A stretch of 64,000 bases of DNA from Acanthochlamys bracteata (Eukaryota > Streptophyta > Magnoliopsida > Pandanales > Velloziaceae). The notes below the pieces were generated by a model. The model was not told the DNA's origin and searched no databases. It saw only the letters and a program-made list of their open reading frames with translations. Numbering within the stretch: the first letter of the stretch is position 1; each line of letters starts with the position of its first letter. The stretch spans positions 1,862,501-1,926,500 of the forward strand of contig CM034128.1 in NCBI GenBank assembly GCA_019914995.1, read 5' to 3'. Positions 1 through 15,488 of the stretch are shown piece by piece. A program made the position numbers and the translations under genes.

Positions 1-141
1 TAAAAGATATGCTTGAAATATTGTTTATCATCATAGTCGAACATGAGATACTTTTGTAGTTTAAGGTGTAACTATTGTACTGGTCAAGTTTCTAGATGAT
101 TAGATGCTTCATGACTAAAAGTTCTCTCCAAACGTTTGCAG

Positions 142-363
142 GTGCTTGTACCTCTGCATACATATTTGAAGGTTGGCAGGATTTTTGATTGTGTGGGTGG
201 TGAAAGCAAGTCAAGAGGTTTTCCAAAGCGAGGTAGTAAAATTGATTATCATAACTTGGCCTTGGGTGGATTTTCAGAGTTGAGACATGTTTTTGCTAGA
301 GTTGTATTCGACACCATCTACCCTCCAAATCTAGAAGCTCAGAGCTCTGTGAATCCTATTTAA
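142..363 (+). CDS. C-terminal exon of an unrecognised gene (partial)
   Basis: An open frame follows a good splice acceptor (tttgcag ending at 141) and runs 73 codons to a TAA at 361-363. It begins VLVPLHTYLKVGRIF and ends AQSSVNPI. I do not recognise the family: the segment has mixed composition, no signal peptide or membrane helix, and a modestly basic patch near KSRGFPKRGSK. Earlier exons would lie left of the window. The sequence after the stop looks like 3' untranslated DNA. It could be a genuine last exon or a chance open stretch; a spliced transcript would decide. Confidence is low because neither homology nor the upstream exon can be seen. Confidence 0.3.
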   Translation: MLVPLHTYLKVGRIFDCVGGESKSRGFPKRGSKIDYHNLALGGFSELRHVFARVVFDTIYPPNLEAQSSVNPI

Positions 364-1372
364 AGTTGAGAGAATTCGATCAGATTTTTGGGATTGGCGA
401 ATTTCTTGGTGACAGCATGATCAAGTGGCTGTTTCCTGTTGCGTTAACATACTGGTGGTTGCGAGCACAACCAATTCCTGATGGTAGCATCTGCATACTG
501 CTACTGCTAAAATCAAATGATACAAGACAGAGTCCTGCAACCAACATGACGAGGTTCATGGCTTACCGGTTTGGGTCAGTGGTGACAACTTCAATAGTCA
601 GAAGACAGCGCAACCATCGCACTCGTAATTTGACAAAGTAAGTTTCGCATCTGATATTGGCAGGCAGCAGCAGACACAACAATATGTCCATCCTATAGAT
701 TTTTACTCATTTCACTTAGGTCACATGTGAGCGTTCAGTAATGTAACAGACTTGGAAGGCGTCCAATCATAGTCGTTGAGATGCAACTGTGCATTGTATA
801 AGTACTTCAAATACAATTATTATCTAATAGCTCATACGTCAAGTTCGCTGATTGTAAATTATTTCAAATATAGTGTCATTCACTTATTTGATTATCAGCA
901 TTAAGCATTCCTGTGCAAAAAAATGTTGGTGGCACATATTGTTACATCTATTAGCCAGCAGCTTGAGTTTTCAAATTAAATGCTTCATTCTCTCTTAGGT
1001 TCGTTGCACAGAATGCAATTCAGTAGAACGGAACTGGTTATCGGGTAAATTGGCAACATAAACATAGTCATATCATGCTAGTTTATAAGAACATCGTGCA
1101 CGTATAGATGCTACAACACCGTTTCCGATTTCCAAATTTCAGTACGAAGTAACACAATAAACATTCGCTGAACACAATCAAAACCGCTTCCTTCATCTTG
1201 TATACAGAACTTGTCATGTGTAGTAAGTTATACGTTCACTAAAAGAGTGCATTTTATCTGGACATATTAACAACGACCAAGAAACAAGGAGAAAAGACCG
1301 CATACTACTTGCAGCAGAATGAATAAATTAACACCCAGGAGAAACCTGGTCCAAACCATGTTAACAAATCTT
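364..1372. other. Intergenic, convergent 3' flanks
   Basis: This lies between the stop of the left-edge exon (+) and the stop of LCB2 (-), so it should hold both 3' untranslated regions. I see no protein family, RNA gene or repeat with clear ends. An open frame at 366-641 has no recognisable motif and is probably UTR. Confidence 0.5.
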
Positions 1373-4657
<3,285 letters not shown>

Positions 4658-5211
4658 TCTTCTCCTCTTCTTCTCTTTCAAAGATTAGATCACTCAAATT
4701 GGTCTCTTTTCGACACGCAGCAACAAGTCAAGAACAGATCAATGGCACCACGAATTTTTTATTAACTGTAGAGAAAATGTTGCAAGAATATCGATCTTTT
4801 CTTGGAAAAACACGGGTCCTTTCTTTATCCTGAGCGATCGACTATTGCATAAAGGTTTAGACTTTTATTGATTAGAAATACCAGAAATTGGATTTGGAGA
4901 GGAAAATTGAATCTTTACAGGAAAAGATTGAAGAAAAAGGTGAGATTTTTTTAAGAAGAACAAAAAAAATTGTTTATTTATGATTGGAATTAGATTCAGA
5001 CAGAGAGAGGAATTGAGGGTTTGAACGTTGAATCTTTTATAATTATTTTGTTCGGTATTAGGGAAGACTCAAGCGGGCCTAAGTGAGAGAATTTCTAAAT
5101 AAAATTAAAAGATTTCATTGCAGTCCAGTACAAAAAAATAATGCAACAGCGAAATTATTTTGTAAGTTTTGGTAAATCTATACAAGTTTCAATATGTAGG
5201 ATTTGTGCGGC
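4658..5211. other. LCB2 promoter and 5' leader region
   Basis: Non-coding sequence directly upstream of the LCB2 start. It should hold the leader and core promoter of that gene. I could not pick a convincing TATA box. The left part is mixed in composition and it becomes AT-rich toward the MITE at 5212. Confidence 0.4.
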
Positions 5212-5486
5212 GTGTTTTAAATATCCATAATTAAGTTTCATAAAAATAAAAAATAAAAAATAGAGTTTCTTAAAAAATAAGTTCAAAGTAGAGTTTAATT
5301 TTTATATTTTAATTGATTCTTGAAGTGGGTTGAAAGTGAATTCAAAAAAAATATAGTAAAACTTAAATTCCATTTATGTAGAACTGAAAATTCGAGTTCC
5401 GAATTCTATTGGCAATTAAAAACATAAAAAATTAATAGAACTCCAATTCTGACGGAAGAAACTGAAATTCTACCAACTTGAAACAC
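5212..5486. repeat. MITE, family B copy 1
   Basis: AT-rich unit that starts GTGTTTTAAATATCCATAAT and ends TTGAAACAC, so the two ends are short inverted repeats (GTGTTT / AAACAC). The same start, interior order and end recur at 10178-10463 and 15489-15779. It has no coding capacity. The superfamily is not assigned because a clear target-site duplication was not found. Confidence 0.6.
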
Positions 5487-5779
5487 AGCCATAAAAATTG
5501 TTCGTGTGAAAGAAAAAAAACGCTACTTTCGGGCACGTTTTATTTGTTATTAGAATAAGTTTATAAATAATAATTTTAGAATTAAAATTTTATTTATTTT
5601 ATATTAAAGTGAGTTTTAAGATAGAGTTTTAGTTTAAACATCTTAAATTTAAAAACCAAAATCAAATTTTTGCCAAACAAATCTAATTTCAATTTAGTGA
5701 ATTTAAAAATAAATTAAAAAATTAAAATTAAGTTTGGAAAATGAGTTTTAAACGTAGTTAAGAAAAACCAGCCCTTTAA

Positions 5780-8210
5780 TGGTGTGTTTGGATGAAGAGT
5801 TCATAAGGAGGAAGAAGTAAGAGGAAAATAAGGGATAGGAAAGGAAAAAAAAAGAAGGGAAGAAGAAAATCTTTATGCTGTTTGGATAAATTAGTAAATA
5901 GAAAGAAGTGTAAGAGTAAATTTGTTTGGATTAGAAGAATAATAGAAGAGGAATTCTGAATAGAAAGACAAAAATACCCTTTTTTTAAGAAAAGTTTGTT
6001 TTAATATGATACAAAACTTTGGTTCAAAACAGTCATAATTTTTGTTGTATATGAACTTCCAAGCATTAAAATGAAATAACAAATTGCATCACCACTAATC
6101 TTATTTTTTGGCTTCAGTACATCGCATGCTGTATAATTAATACTTTTTAACAAATAAAATAATATATTATTAACAACGATGATATGCATCTAACATGATT
6201 AATACAACACCAACTTTGGAAGTGCATTACCAACACAAAACATATGTACGTTTCAAAATTAATAGAACAATAAGTTAAATATTACATTACCAACATATAT
6301 ATATGCACTTTGCAAGATTACTAATCCTAACTCTCTAATTCAATTTCTAAAAATTTATTTTTTCAAAGGTTACTTTTTAAAGAGTTATTTTATGTGAAAA
6401 GAACAAATCCTAACTCTTGATCCCTCCCAAAATTCATGCATTAGTTACGAGATTTACTGATTTTAGTAAAAAAAAGGAAAAAGAAAATTTGCCCATTTAT
6501 ATACAGAATGGACTGAAAATCTAACAATGTTAACTTCAGATGAATTTTCAAAAGAACGGTTATATTCGACAAATTATTTCATGAGATATACAAACACTAA
6601 ATGTAAATATTACATGTGATGGTAGGAATACACCACCCGCATATTAGTCCATTACGACTAATACAACGAATCGAACGATATTACTCGTAAGATTTCACAA
6701 AAGGCTCAATTCTGGAATATAAGAATATACAAAGCAATTCAAAAGTTTTTGGCTTCACATAAACAATTAAATGGTTGTTAGCCCAAGAGCTTGCATGAAC
6801 TGCCATTTCGAATCTACGTCTCAGTATATACAGATGGTCTTTGATTTCTCATAGTTCAATCTTCATTTGAGTTGTTTGTAATGATCCTGCAATCAAATTA
6901 CATAACTTTTTTAGTTGAATGAGAGTCTTTGTAGAAGTAATTCATAATCCAGTAGCAGTAGTAGTTCTTTTACCATGGAAGCATTGTGAACAAAATGCAG
7001 ATTCCTAGATCTGCACAAGGCTCATTTGGACAGCACTTTGAAGATCATCATCCCAAAAATTTGCCAGCTGAAGATTCCATAAGATTTTGCAAGAACTTCA
7101 TGCACTCACTAATATTCTCTCTTCTCATTGCCGGCTTCAATCTCTTCGCATCTAATTCATCTCCATCAAACTATAACAATTCACAAAACACTATTTTAAT
7201 TAGCTTCATTTTCTGACAATCGAAACAACTTTGTTTTACTCAATTGCAACACAACAGCAGAACATAATGAAAATTCTAATTCTAGTAAAAAAATTGAGAT
7301 TCTACTGCAATCAATTCGGCCCTGCCTCATCTACTTCACAATCTGAAACAAAGCACAATGCAATTGAACTAAACATTTTCAACAAACCAATCTTGACAAA
7401 GTTACTAATGAATCTGCATTAGCTTCACCTACTCAAGTGCTCAACCATTCCACCTTATAAACAAATTCAATACAGAAGAAAATCTCTACAGAAAATACAA
7501 TGGCAAAAAAAAAAATCAAATAGATAGAAATCAAAACCAATGATCGAATTCTCAGATCTCAAGAAAACAAACTCCACCACTTAACACCTAACCAAAATCA
7601 ATACAAAGAAAAACATCGACACCATACAAATCAGAAGAAATAACAACAGAGAATTAACTTACCAGACAAAAAATTCGTAATTCAGAAAACGAAAATTTGA
7701 ATTGAAGATAAACATTACCGGAGATGAAATTCTTGTTTGGATTTTGAAGAAGGCTGCGGCTTTCTATGAGAGATTTCGAAGGATCCAAAACACGTTAGAT
7801 TCGATGGGTCAAAAAAGTCCGTACGACGAAAATTTACAGCAATCGGGGACGAGAGGTAGATCACGAGATACAGGAGGTAGATCGCCGAAAAAGACCTATA
7901 TCTAGAGATAGATCGCCAAAGAATATCTGGATAGACAGATCGCCGGCGAGAGCGAGAACGGGGAAGCTGGAGAGCGAACACTGGGAGAGATCGAGCGTGG
8001 GCAGGAGCGTGGAATAAAAAAATTTCTCCCCGTACACACCCCAAATCGGGGTGTTATGTTTCCACTTGCAAACAGTAGTTTTTTTGCCCCCCTATCTCCC
8101 CCTTTTTACCTCCCTCTCAAATAGTAATTTATTAACCAAACACACCATCGGGGGGAATTGATTCACCTTCCCCCCCATTCCCGTTATGTACCCGGGAACC
8201 AAACACACCG
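5780..8210. mobile_element. Putative non-autonomous PIF/Harbinger-like element
   Basis: The left end TGGTGTGTTTGG and right end CCAAACACACCG are inverted repeats matching at 11 of 12 positions. They are flanked on both sides by TAA (5777-5779 and 8211-8213), the three-base target duplication typical of PIF/Harbinger. Both subterminal regions are purine-rich when read inward. A second copy of the terminal motif (CCAAACACACCAT) sits inside the right end near 8137-8150, so the right boundary may be composite. No transposase or other protein family is visible in the roughly 2.4 kb. The interior near 7700-8030 looks like a leader followed by an intron on the - strand (splice-donor-like CCG|GTAATG near 7720), so a non-coding transcript is possible. 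Confidence 0.45.
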
Positions 8211-8243
8211 TAAGTGTTGATATGGGTCGTGGAGTCCAGCGAG

Positions 8244-8462
8244 TGTGCGTTTGGATTTCAATTTTTTCAAACAAATTTTTTAATTTTTTAATTTATATTT
8301 TTTAATTTATATTTTATAAGTATTTAAAAAATTTATTTAAAAATATAAAAAATTTCTACGTAATAAAATTTTTTATTATATATTTTAATTATTTTTTAGA
8401 AATAAAAAAATTAAACTCATTTTTTAAAAAAATAAAAATATTTTTTATTTCACCCAAAAATA
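8244..8462. repeat. MITE, family A copy 1
   Basis: Begins GTGCGTTTGG and then follows the family A interior: AATTTTTTAATTTTT, TTATAAGTATTTAAA, then a central TAATAAAATTTTTTATT and a mirror-like right half. It matches the copies at 14472, 17767 and 33722 in order and spacing. The right terminus is degraded. It lies just outside the right end of the putative Harbinger-like element. Confidence 0.55.
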
Positions 8463-10177
8463 AATAGTCACCGTTTGGCATTACTTTTTTACAAAATAAT
8501 AATTTAATTATTTAATAATAATTTGTTAATAAATTTTAATTAAAATTGTAGATTATAAAATAATATATTAAAAATTTTATTTATTTTTATTTTAAAATAA
8601 AAAAATAAAAACTTATGTTTTAAAATTAAATAAAAACTTTATATTCATAACGCCGCCGTATTCAAGTGGAAGTGGTGTCGGTGCTAAAAATAATGCGTAG
8701 AATAAAATAATTGACAAGCCGGCCGTAATTTGTGGGTGGCGGCTAGGCATGAGCCCCCTTCCACTCATAGGCTTGTGGGCTTTGGACTTATATCAATCTT
8801 CATTACGGACAAGTTTGGAATAGTTTATAGGCTTTCTAAATTCCAAAAGGTTTTGCATAGTGCCCGTAAAATTTGTGTTTTTCTTTCAATTTGTAGGACA
8901 ACAACTAATTGTGCGTTATGAAATGGTTAAAAAAATTTTAATTTTATATTACTTTCAATAATTTTATAATAATATTTATAAAAATTTTGACAACATTTTT
9001 TCATTACTAATTATTTTTTTTTAATTTTAATATTTTTTATATAATATTAAAACAGACTGAACTAAATTGACCTAGTATTTAAATTAAATCTAATTTTATT
9101 ATTTCTTTTATTGAGGGGTCCTTTATGATGAGGTTCATTTGAAGAACTTCATAGTTCAGTTTATTTTAAAACAAATTACTCACTTTATTTCATAATAATT
9201 AGTTCATTTATTTAGAACAATGATATTATATATCTAAGCATAAAGTAGCTTGCTTTACTTCAAAATAAATAGTCTATTTTATTTTACAAAAATAACTTCT
9301 CTGTTGGATGGCTTATGTTAAAAATCGTTATATCATACATATTTATCAATAACTATGTTATAAATATTTATAAAGATTTGATCACACTATTTGTATTACT
9401 AATTGATTTTTAAAACATTTCTATATTTGTCACAAATTTTATCCTACGTATAAGTTTTTTTTAAGTTTTAATTCTAAAAAAAACTTTTTTATTTTAACAA
9501 ATTTTACTTTTAAATCAATTCTGAAAAAGAGGAAGAATCAGTTAGAGTGAAGCTGCCAAGAAAGAAAGAATAAAGCATATATGTGAGTAAGAATGCATCT
9601 TTTTTACTTCAAAAAATGAGTTTTTTTTTAAACTAAATTTTTCTGAAATTTAGTTTTTAAAAATAGTATTATTGAAAGTGATATATTTTTATATTAAAAT
9701 ATAAATTGAAAGTAACTTTTTTAATCTTTCTATAATAAAAAATAAATTAAAATAATTTTATAGTAGAGAAAAAGTTATTTTCGTACGTTAAAAAACACAC
9801 TAAAAAAAAGTTCTCTACGGTAGTTACGCAGCATCCTTACTCCTTAATTTTTCATCTATAAAAATTATGTAAATATATCTCTTGTGTTTTAAATTTAAAA
9901 TTTTAAAATGTTATAAAATTTTTTTGAAATAATGATGCGCCACGTGTCGTCAGTACGAAGCTTCCAAAAATCCGGGCGGTTCTGTTTACAGCCTCAGGAC
10001 CAATAAACGTTTCTTAAAGTAATCTTATCTTGTAACCAATGGGCGTTCCTCCTTGCTTAAATTCTTTTTTTTGAAAATTTAAAAATTGTTTATTTGATTC
10101 CGTTTCTTTCTAAAGGCCAGCAAAGAAATTTTTCATGAACTTCGTTTTGTGATTGATTTGGGTTATTTATTTAGGAC
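8463..10177. other. AT-rich intergenic stretch
   Basis: No gene recognised. It is low-complexity A/T runs with scattered G+C-richer islands (about 8650-8780 and 9930-10000). A CCACGTGTC motif (G-box/ABRE-like) at 9940-9948 is the only regulatory-type site I would note. It lies about 900 bases past the JAZ stop codon, so any role is unclear. Confidence 0.4.
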
Positions 10178-10463
10178 GTGTTTTAAATGCTCATAATTAA
10201 GTTTTGTAAAAATAAAAATAAAAAAATAAAATTTTTTTTAAAATAAAGTGAAAATATAGTTCAGTATTTATGTTTTAATAAATTTTCAAAATATGGTGAA
10301 AATTAAAATATATAATTGTATGAAGAAATATAGAAATAAGAAAATTAGAACTGAAATTCCGTATGTAGAAATAGAATTTTGAATTACTTATACAATTAAA
10401 ATATATAAATTGTTCGAACTCAAAATTTGAATAAAAAAATAAAATTACGGACTTTTGAAACAC
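10178..10463. repeat. MITE, family B copy 2
   Basis: Starts GTGTTTTAAATGCTCATAAT and ends TTTTGAAACAC, the same termini as the copies at 5212 and 15489. It shares interior blocks such as AAGTTTTGTAAAAATAAAA and GAAATTCCGTATGTAGAAAT. Non-coding. Confidence 0.6.
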
Positions 10464-10857
10464 CCACTTAAAAAGCTTCCACTTGAAAAACTTCAAGCTG
10501 TCTGTGCTTTTGTTTAGAGCATTGCACTCAGTTACAGCATGCAGTACAACATAGGATTAGACTCTTCATAGTTTTCAAAATTCATGTACACTAAATTGAC
10601 AACTTCATTTTGTTGCTGTGAAATTTGTCACGAAACTAGGATTATTTTGTGAATTAATCGAGTTCGCTTTAAGAAACACCTTCAGAATTAATACTACATC
10701 AGCAAAATACAAAGTTCATAAAACACCACAACTAATAATACCAACAAATGAAATTAACCAAAAAAAAAAAAAAACCAACATATATGTTGTTAGAAGACGT
10801 CGATGTCTAGTAGATTTTACAGCAGTCCTTCTAAAATTACTGGTATACAACCGACAG

Positions 10858-13089
10858 CTACATGTTGCCTTCGCCACTGGTGTTGTTCTCGTATCCGCTC
10901 CAATACGGAGCTGTTCCAGCCAATCTGTATTGCAATATTTGCGAAGGAAAAAACGAAGAAGAACTAAATAACAAGTTTATGTACGTGCTAGATTTGGGCA
11001 AAAAATATTAACGTGTTTCATTCAATGTTAGGACCAAATTTTCAGAGACGAAGAAGAGCCGTGTAAACATGTAATATTTGAAACTGAACTACTACATCGA
11101 CAATGTTAGAACAAGTCGACCCGACACAACCGTGAATATGACCTAACCGTATGATAGATAAATCACGTGAAATTTTTTTTAAATAGTTTTTTTCACTTTG
11201 AATAACTCGTGTCACTAATTAATTGTCACGAGTCTACATCGGCATGATCCGAATCCGATCGTGAAGAACAAGAACAACGTCCGATATTCGTAAATTAATC
11301 AGAAGTCCTTTTCATTATGAGAGACGTGAAGCACAAAAACTTTATCTCTTTCCTTGATTTGACCATAAGTCAGAATTAACAAAGATTCTTAAATAAAGAA
11401 AAAAAAACGTGCTTAAATATTTCGTTAGAAAGAAGATATAAAATTTGGTCACCTACTTCACACTAGGTCAGGTACGTAAGTCAAAATGTAAATTAAACGT
11501 TTTAATTGATTATATGCACAAACTTGCACACTTGTTATTTCTAATTTTCCAAAAGATCGACAAGACAAAATTGTTAGGTGCTTTATGTTTATATACTCCT
11601 TGCACTTTCTAGGAAACAATTATACGTACCAGCTACCTAACGGAAATCAATATCTTCCTGTAAGTGGCTTGCATTCAGTTGGTCCAAACAAGTGGTTGCC
11701 TTGTTAATTAGTATCAACAATTAACCGGGACTTTCTTTTTAGCACTAATAATCTGTTTACTATATGCTAATTAAAAGCAAAAATAACGAAAATAAGGGAA
11801 CAAAACCTAGTTCATAACTAGGAAGAATGAAAAACGTATACATGTAAAAGTAAAATTAAACTAAACATGTTTGCAATGATTTAATTACCTCTCCTTGCGC
11901 TTCTCAAGAAACCTCTGCAGTGACTTTCTTCTTGCACCAGGCAAATCTACTTAAAACAAATTAAAACAATGGAAAAAGGAATTTAATAAACTAGAACCAA
12001 ACAACTGGCGCATTCAATTAGAGAATCCGAAGTAAACAAATCAAACAATAGTTTTTGACAAATTGGAAATATTGAAGTTATCGATTATGAATTAATTAAG
12101 ATACGATCTTAAAAATCAGGCATCACCTTCTCCGTTAATATTGAAGTTCTCCAGAAGCTTTTCCGACCCGCGGGAATCTGCAGCGTCCTTCGGACTCTCA
12201 TTAATAACCTCGGCAGCCATCTTGAGAATCTCATGAGCCTGATGCATGATATAATTAACTTATTCTGGAAAAAATAGAATTATTTCATATATTAAGAAGT
12301 TAGAAATACTATACCTTATGAGGAGGGAGATCGAAGACGTGGACATTGCCGTTGTAGAAGATGGTTACCGGCGAGACAGGGAGGAGTAGCTCTGGCTGGA
12401 GTAGGCCTACAAAATCATCATTATGCATTATTTGACCTTGATAATTTGAAATCATGAATAAATTACAGCATGCATGACTTATCAAGATCTAAATCGAAGG
12501 TCACCTGGTGCGTAGCCGTGACAGGGAACGGAATACGACGGAAGCGGTGACGTCAGTGGTGCTGGTGCCCTTGGCGGTGCTGCAGAAGCTGACGTCACCA
12601 CTGGATTCCTGAGCATTGCTTGGTTCATGATTCTTGACATGGCTGCCAACTGCTGGAGTCCTGCATGCACCAGGAAAATTCGTATCTATATTAATTAGTA
12701 GTTTAACTAAGTGGACTTTAACAACAGCAAGAGAAAGATCTGATCGGCCTATCTAGCTAGAAAAATCATATAAAAGTAATGTTTCCTTAATTATTTAGAA
12801 GAAAATTAATTAAGTGAAAAGAAGTTGATCATCTATTTAGTTGTTGCATGCAAGAAATTAGCTGTGAAAGGAACTCAAAAAGAAAGACCGAGCGAAAACA
12901 TGTTGCTGCAGTTTCAAAAAAAAAACTTCAACATAGACACAGTTAAAGAAAAAGTTCATCAGGAAGAGATAAGAAACCTCGAAGAGGGGCCGGTGGACGC
13001 AGGTGGTAAGCAGAGGAGGACGGCGGGTTCTTATAGATTCCAAGGAAGTCGTGCTCGACAACGGCGTCAGTGCAGTTGTTGTTGTTCAT
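10858..13089 (-). CDS. JAZ10: JAZ (TIFY-domain) jasmonate repressor, JAZ10/TIFY9-like
   Basis: Nuclear repressor that binds MYC-type factors and is removed by COI1 in response to jasmonoyl-isoleucine. Six exons with consistent phases: 12978-13089, 12505-12660, 12315-12406, 12127-12238, 11889-11946, 10858-10924. They total 597 nt (198 residues). Visible parts: N-terminal EHDFLGIYKN; the TIFY/ZIM motif VTIFYNGNVHVFDLPPHKA; and the Jas motif DLPGARRKSLQRFLEKRKER followed by LAGTAPYW, which supplies the conserved PY. The 964-base last intron splits the Jas motif at the position known for the Jas intron. If it is retained, translation stops at the junction and PY is lost. The JAZ10 assignment rests on the Jas sequence and on a GEM-like and a GILP gene lying further along, as near Arabidopsis JAZ10. 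The N-terminus is rather unlike JAZ10, so the class is less certain than the family. Confidence 0.9.
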
Positions 13090-13184
13090 CTTGGGTGGCG
13101 GCTGTGCTTCTCTCTCTCCCCCTCTCTTTGAAGAAGAAGAATTTGAAGTACTAGTGTACTACTATCTCTTCTCTGTTGCTCTTC

Positions 13185-13192
13185 TTTTTATA
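13185..13192 (-). promoter_or_regulatory. TATA box of the JAZ gene
   Basis: Reads TATAAAAA on the - strand about 100 bases before the JAZ start codon. It is followed by a pyrimidine-rich leader. The spacing suits transcription starting near 13155-13160. Confidence 0.55.
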
Positions 13193-14471
13193 TCTGTAGA
13201 TAGAAAGAAATGATAGAATAAAAGAAAAGAAAGGAGAAAGCCCGTTTGTTTAATTTTGTTTTAATCTTTTCTCTTCTGTTCCCTTCGAGAAGAGAGAGAA
13301 TAAGGATAGCAGAGTACCGAGAGACTCGTGATACTAATGTAATTATTATAACATCGGAAGCAAAACACACGAGGAAAAAAAACACGAAACATTAGTACTG
13401 ACACCTGTGTACAAGCTAAACAATCAACACCTGGTCATACAGAAAAGAACTGTGTTAGATATTCCAAACTTTATTTCTACTATACCAATCTTAATCTTAC
13501 TTAAAATTTACTTCATCACGATACTTAAAACCACTGTTGATCTTAGTCAATTGTTTTTTCACATTATTTCAATCACGTAGCAAATACCAAAACCAGAGGA
13601 TACTCAAACCTCTGTGTAGAGATATTCTCAACTAATCCTCCAAATAAAAATAACTAATGATAATAAGATTACAAAAACTGATAAATTAAATAATAGAAAC
13701 AAGAAGACTGGAAGAAATAAACAGTCATACAACAAACGTTTCTAACAGTGACAAATAAAAGAAAGAATTAACAATAATTATAAAGGAAAGACATTTTTTA
13801 TAAAGGGAAAGAATCAGATAGTCCTACAATAATCACCAAACCAGTCAGGACCACAAATCAATTACTTAAATTATGACTTTTTAAGCCGTTGCTGTTAAGA
13901 AATTTTAGCGCAACATCTATAGACATGTGTCAAACATGTCGTGGCAAATGATAGGGATTCATGTATTGCATCCAATTCTAAGGTTATTCGAAGTGTTTTT
14001 TTATAAAATATATTTTAAAAATAAGGTTAATTTTTAATTTTTAATAATAAATTAACAAACTTTTAAACTATAAATCCTTTTATTTTTCGTTATTAAAAAA
14101 TAACATAAATTAAAATTTTTGAATAAAAATAATTTAAAAGTAATTCCAGATACCAGACAAGCACGGTTTTGTATTTGGCCCGCAGATCAATGTGTAACTC
14201 GTGTTTATTTGTTTTTTATTAATTTTCTAAACTGCTGTTGTCTGGGGAACAGCGGCGGTGGGAATCACCCGAGTTCCACGTGATTCTTTAAGACATATTT
14301 GGTTGTGTTTATATATAGTTATTTGTTCATTTTGCAACTTTTTGTTTTAAAAAAAATTCTTTAACACTTCAAAAAAAGTTTTTATTTAGAAAATTTTAAG
14401 AATTGTAATACCATAAATTTTCTAGCTAAGAAAATATTTTTATGTTTTAGTAATTTCAAGCGATGCTTTAG
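13193..14471. other. JAZ upstream region
   Basis: Non-coding DNA upstream of the JAZ core promoter. The proximal half is of mixed composition. It turns AT-rich from about 13980. No gene or bounded repeat was recognised before the MITE pair at 14472. Confidence 0.4.
14277..14282. promoter_or_regulatory. G-box (CACGTG) upstream of JAZ
   Basis: A perfect CACGTG in the context TTCCACGTGATT, about 1.2 kb upstream of the JAZ start. G-boxes are known binding sites of MYC2, which activates JAZ genes. Further CACGTG sites occur at 15022-15027 and 16210-16215. The distance makes function uncertain. Confidence 0.35.
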
Positions 14472-14955
14472 AGCGTGTTTGATAGAGCTTTTTAAAAATT
14501 ATTTTCTCTTTTTTTTATAATAGTTTTTAATATATATTTTATAAGTATATTAAAAATTTATTTAAAAATTTAGACGGTGTAAAAAATTTTACGAAATAAA
14601 ATTTTTTTATTTTTTTAAATAAAATAATAAAATTCATTTTTTAAAAAATAAAATAATTCTTAATTTTAAAAAAATTATATTTTATAAATATTTCCAAACG
14701 CACGTTTAGACGTTTGGAATTTCTTATGAAATAAAACTTTTATAAAATAGAAAATATTTTTGTCCTTTTTAAAAATAAGTTATATTTTTCTTATTTAAAA
14801 AAATAATAAAAATATGCAATAAAACGATCTCATTTGTAGAATTTTTCTACACTTTCTAAATTTTTAAATAAATTTTTTATATACTTATAAAATATGTATT
14901 AAAAAATATGAAATAAAAAAAAGTTAAAAAAAATTAATAAATAATTTTTGAAACG
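14472..14955. repeat. Two family A MITEs in inverted tandem
   Basis: Copy 2 (14472-14706) runs in the same orientation as the copies at 8244 and 17767. It begins GCGTGTTTGATAG and ends CCAAACGCACG. It is followed directly by copy 3 (about 14707-14955) in the opposite orientation, which starts TTTAGACGTTTGG and carries the reverse complement of the interior, including TGTAGAATTTTTCTACAC. Together they form a near-palindrome of about 480 bases. Confidence 0.6.
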
Positions 14956-15488
14956 GAAAACTAAGCATTTTTTTATATACTTATAAATTATCTGCTTTCG
15001 GAAAGTTATAACATTACCTTACACGTGCTGTAATGGCCAGGGCAGAAAGATCAAAAGCCGGAAGAAATTTGAACGTAACATGTTAAGAGCCGTTGATTTT
15101 GTTTAGTAATCTTTGCTTTGTGGATCGGACGGTTGCATGTGCCTCGGTAGAACAAGACGGATTCTCCGCTTGTTTTTATTATTGTCTGCTTTAATTTGCT
15201 TTTTCTGACTGGTGAAATTCTTGGCATTTGCTGCTATTCATTTTCTTCTTTTCTTTTCATGTATGGATTTATTTATGTGCATGTTTATCATTTTAAAATA
15301 TTAGTCTTTTTATTTGCGATTTAATATTTCAATAAATTATTATATTTTTTAATTAAAATATAATTAAATTATAGTCAAAAAATATTATATGTATATTTTT
15401 ATTTATTTAATTTTTAAGCTTGCGAAAAAAGAAACTCTTTAAGAAAAAGCAAGTATGAGAAAATTTACTATACCACTATTTTTTTAAG

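Noticed and set aside
10618-10971. A 117-residue + strand open frame
   Set aside because: It lies antisense over the JAZ last exon, has no motif, and is explained by that exon and the Jas intron.
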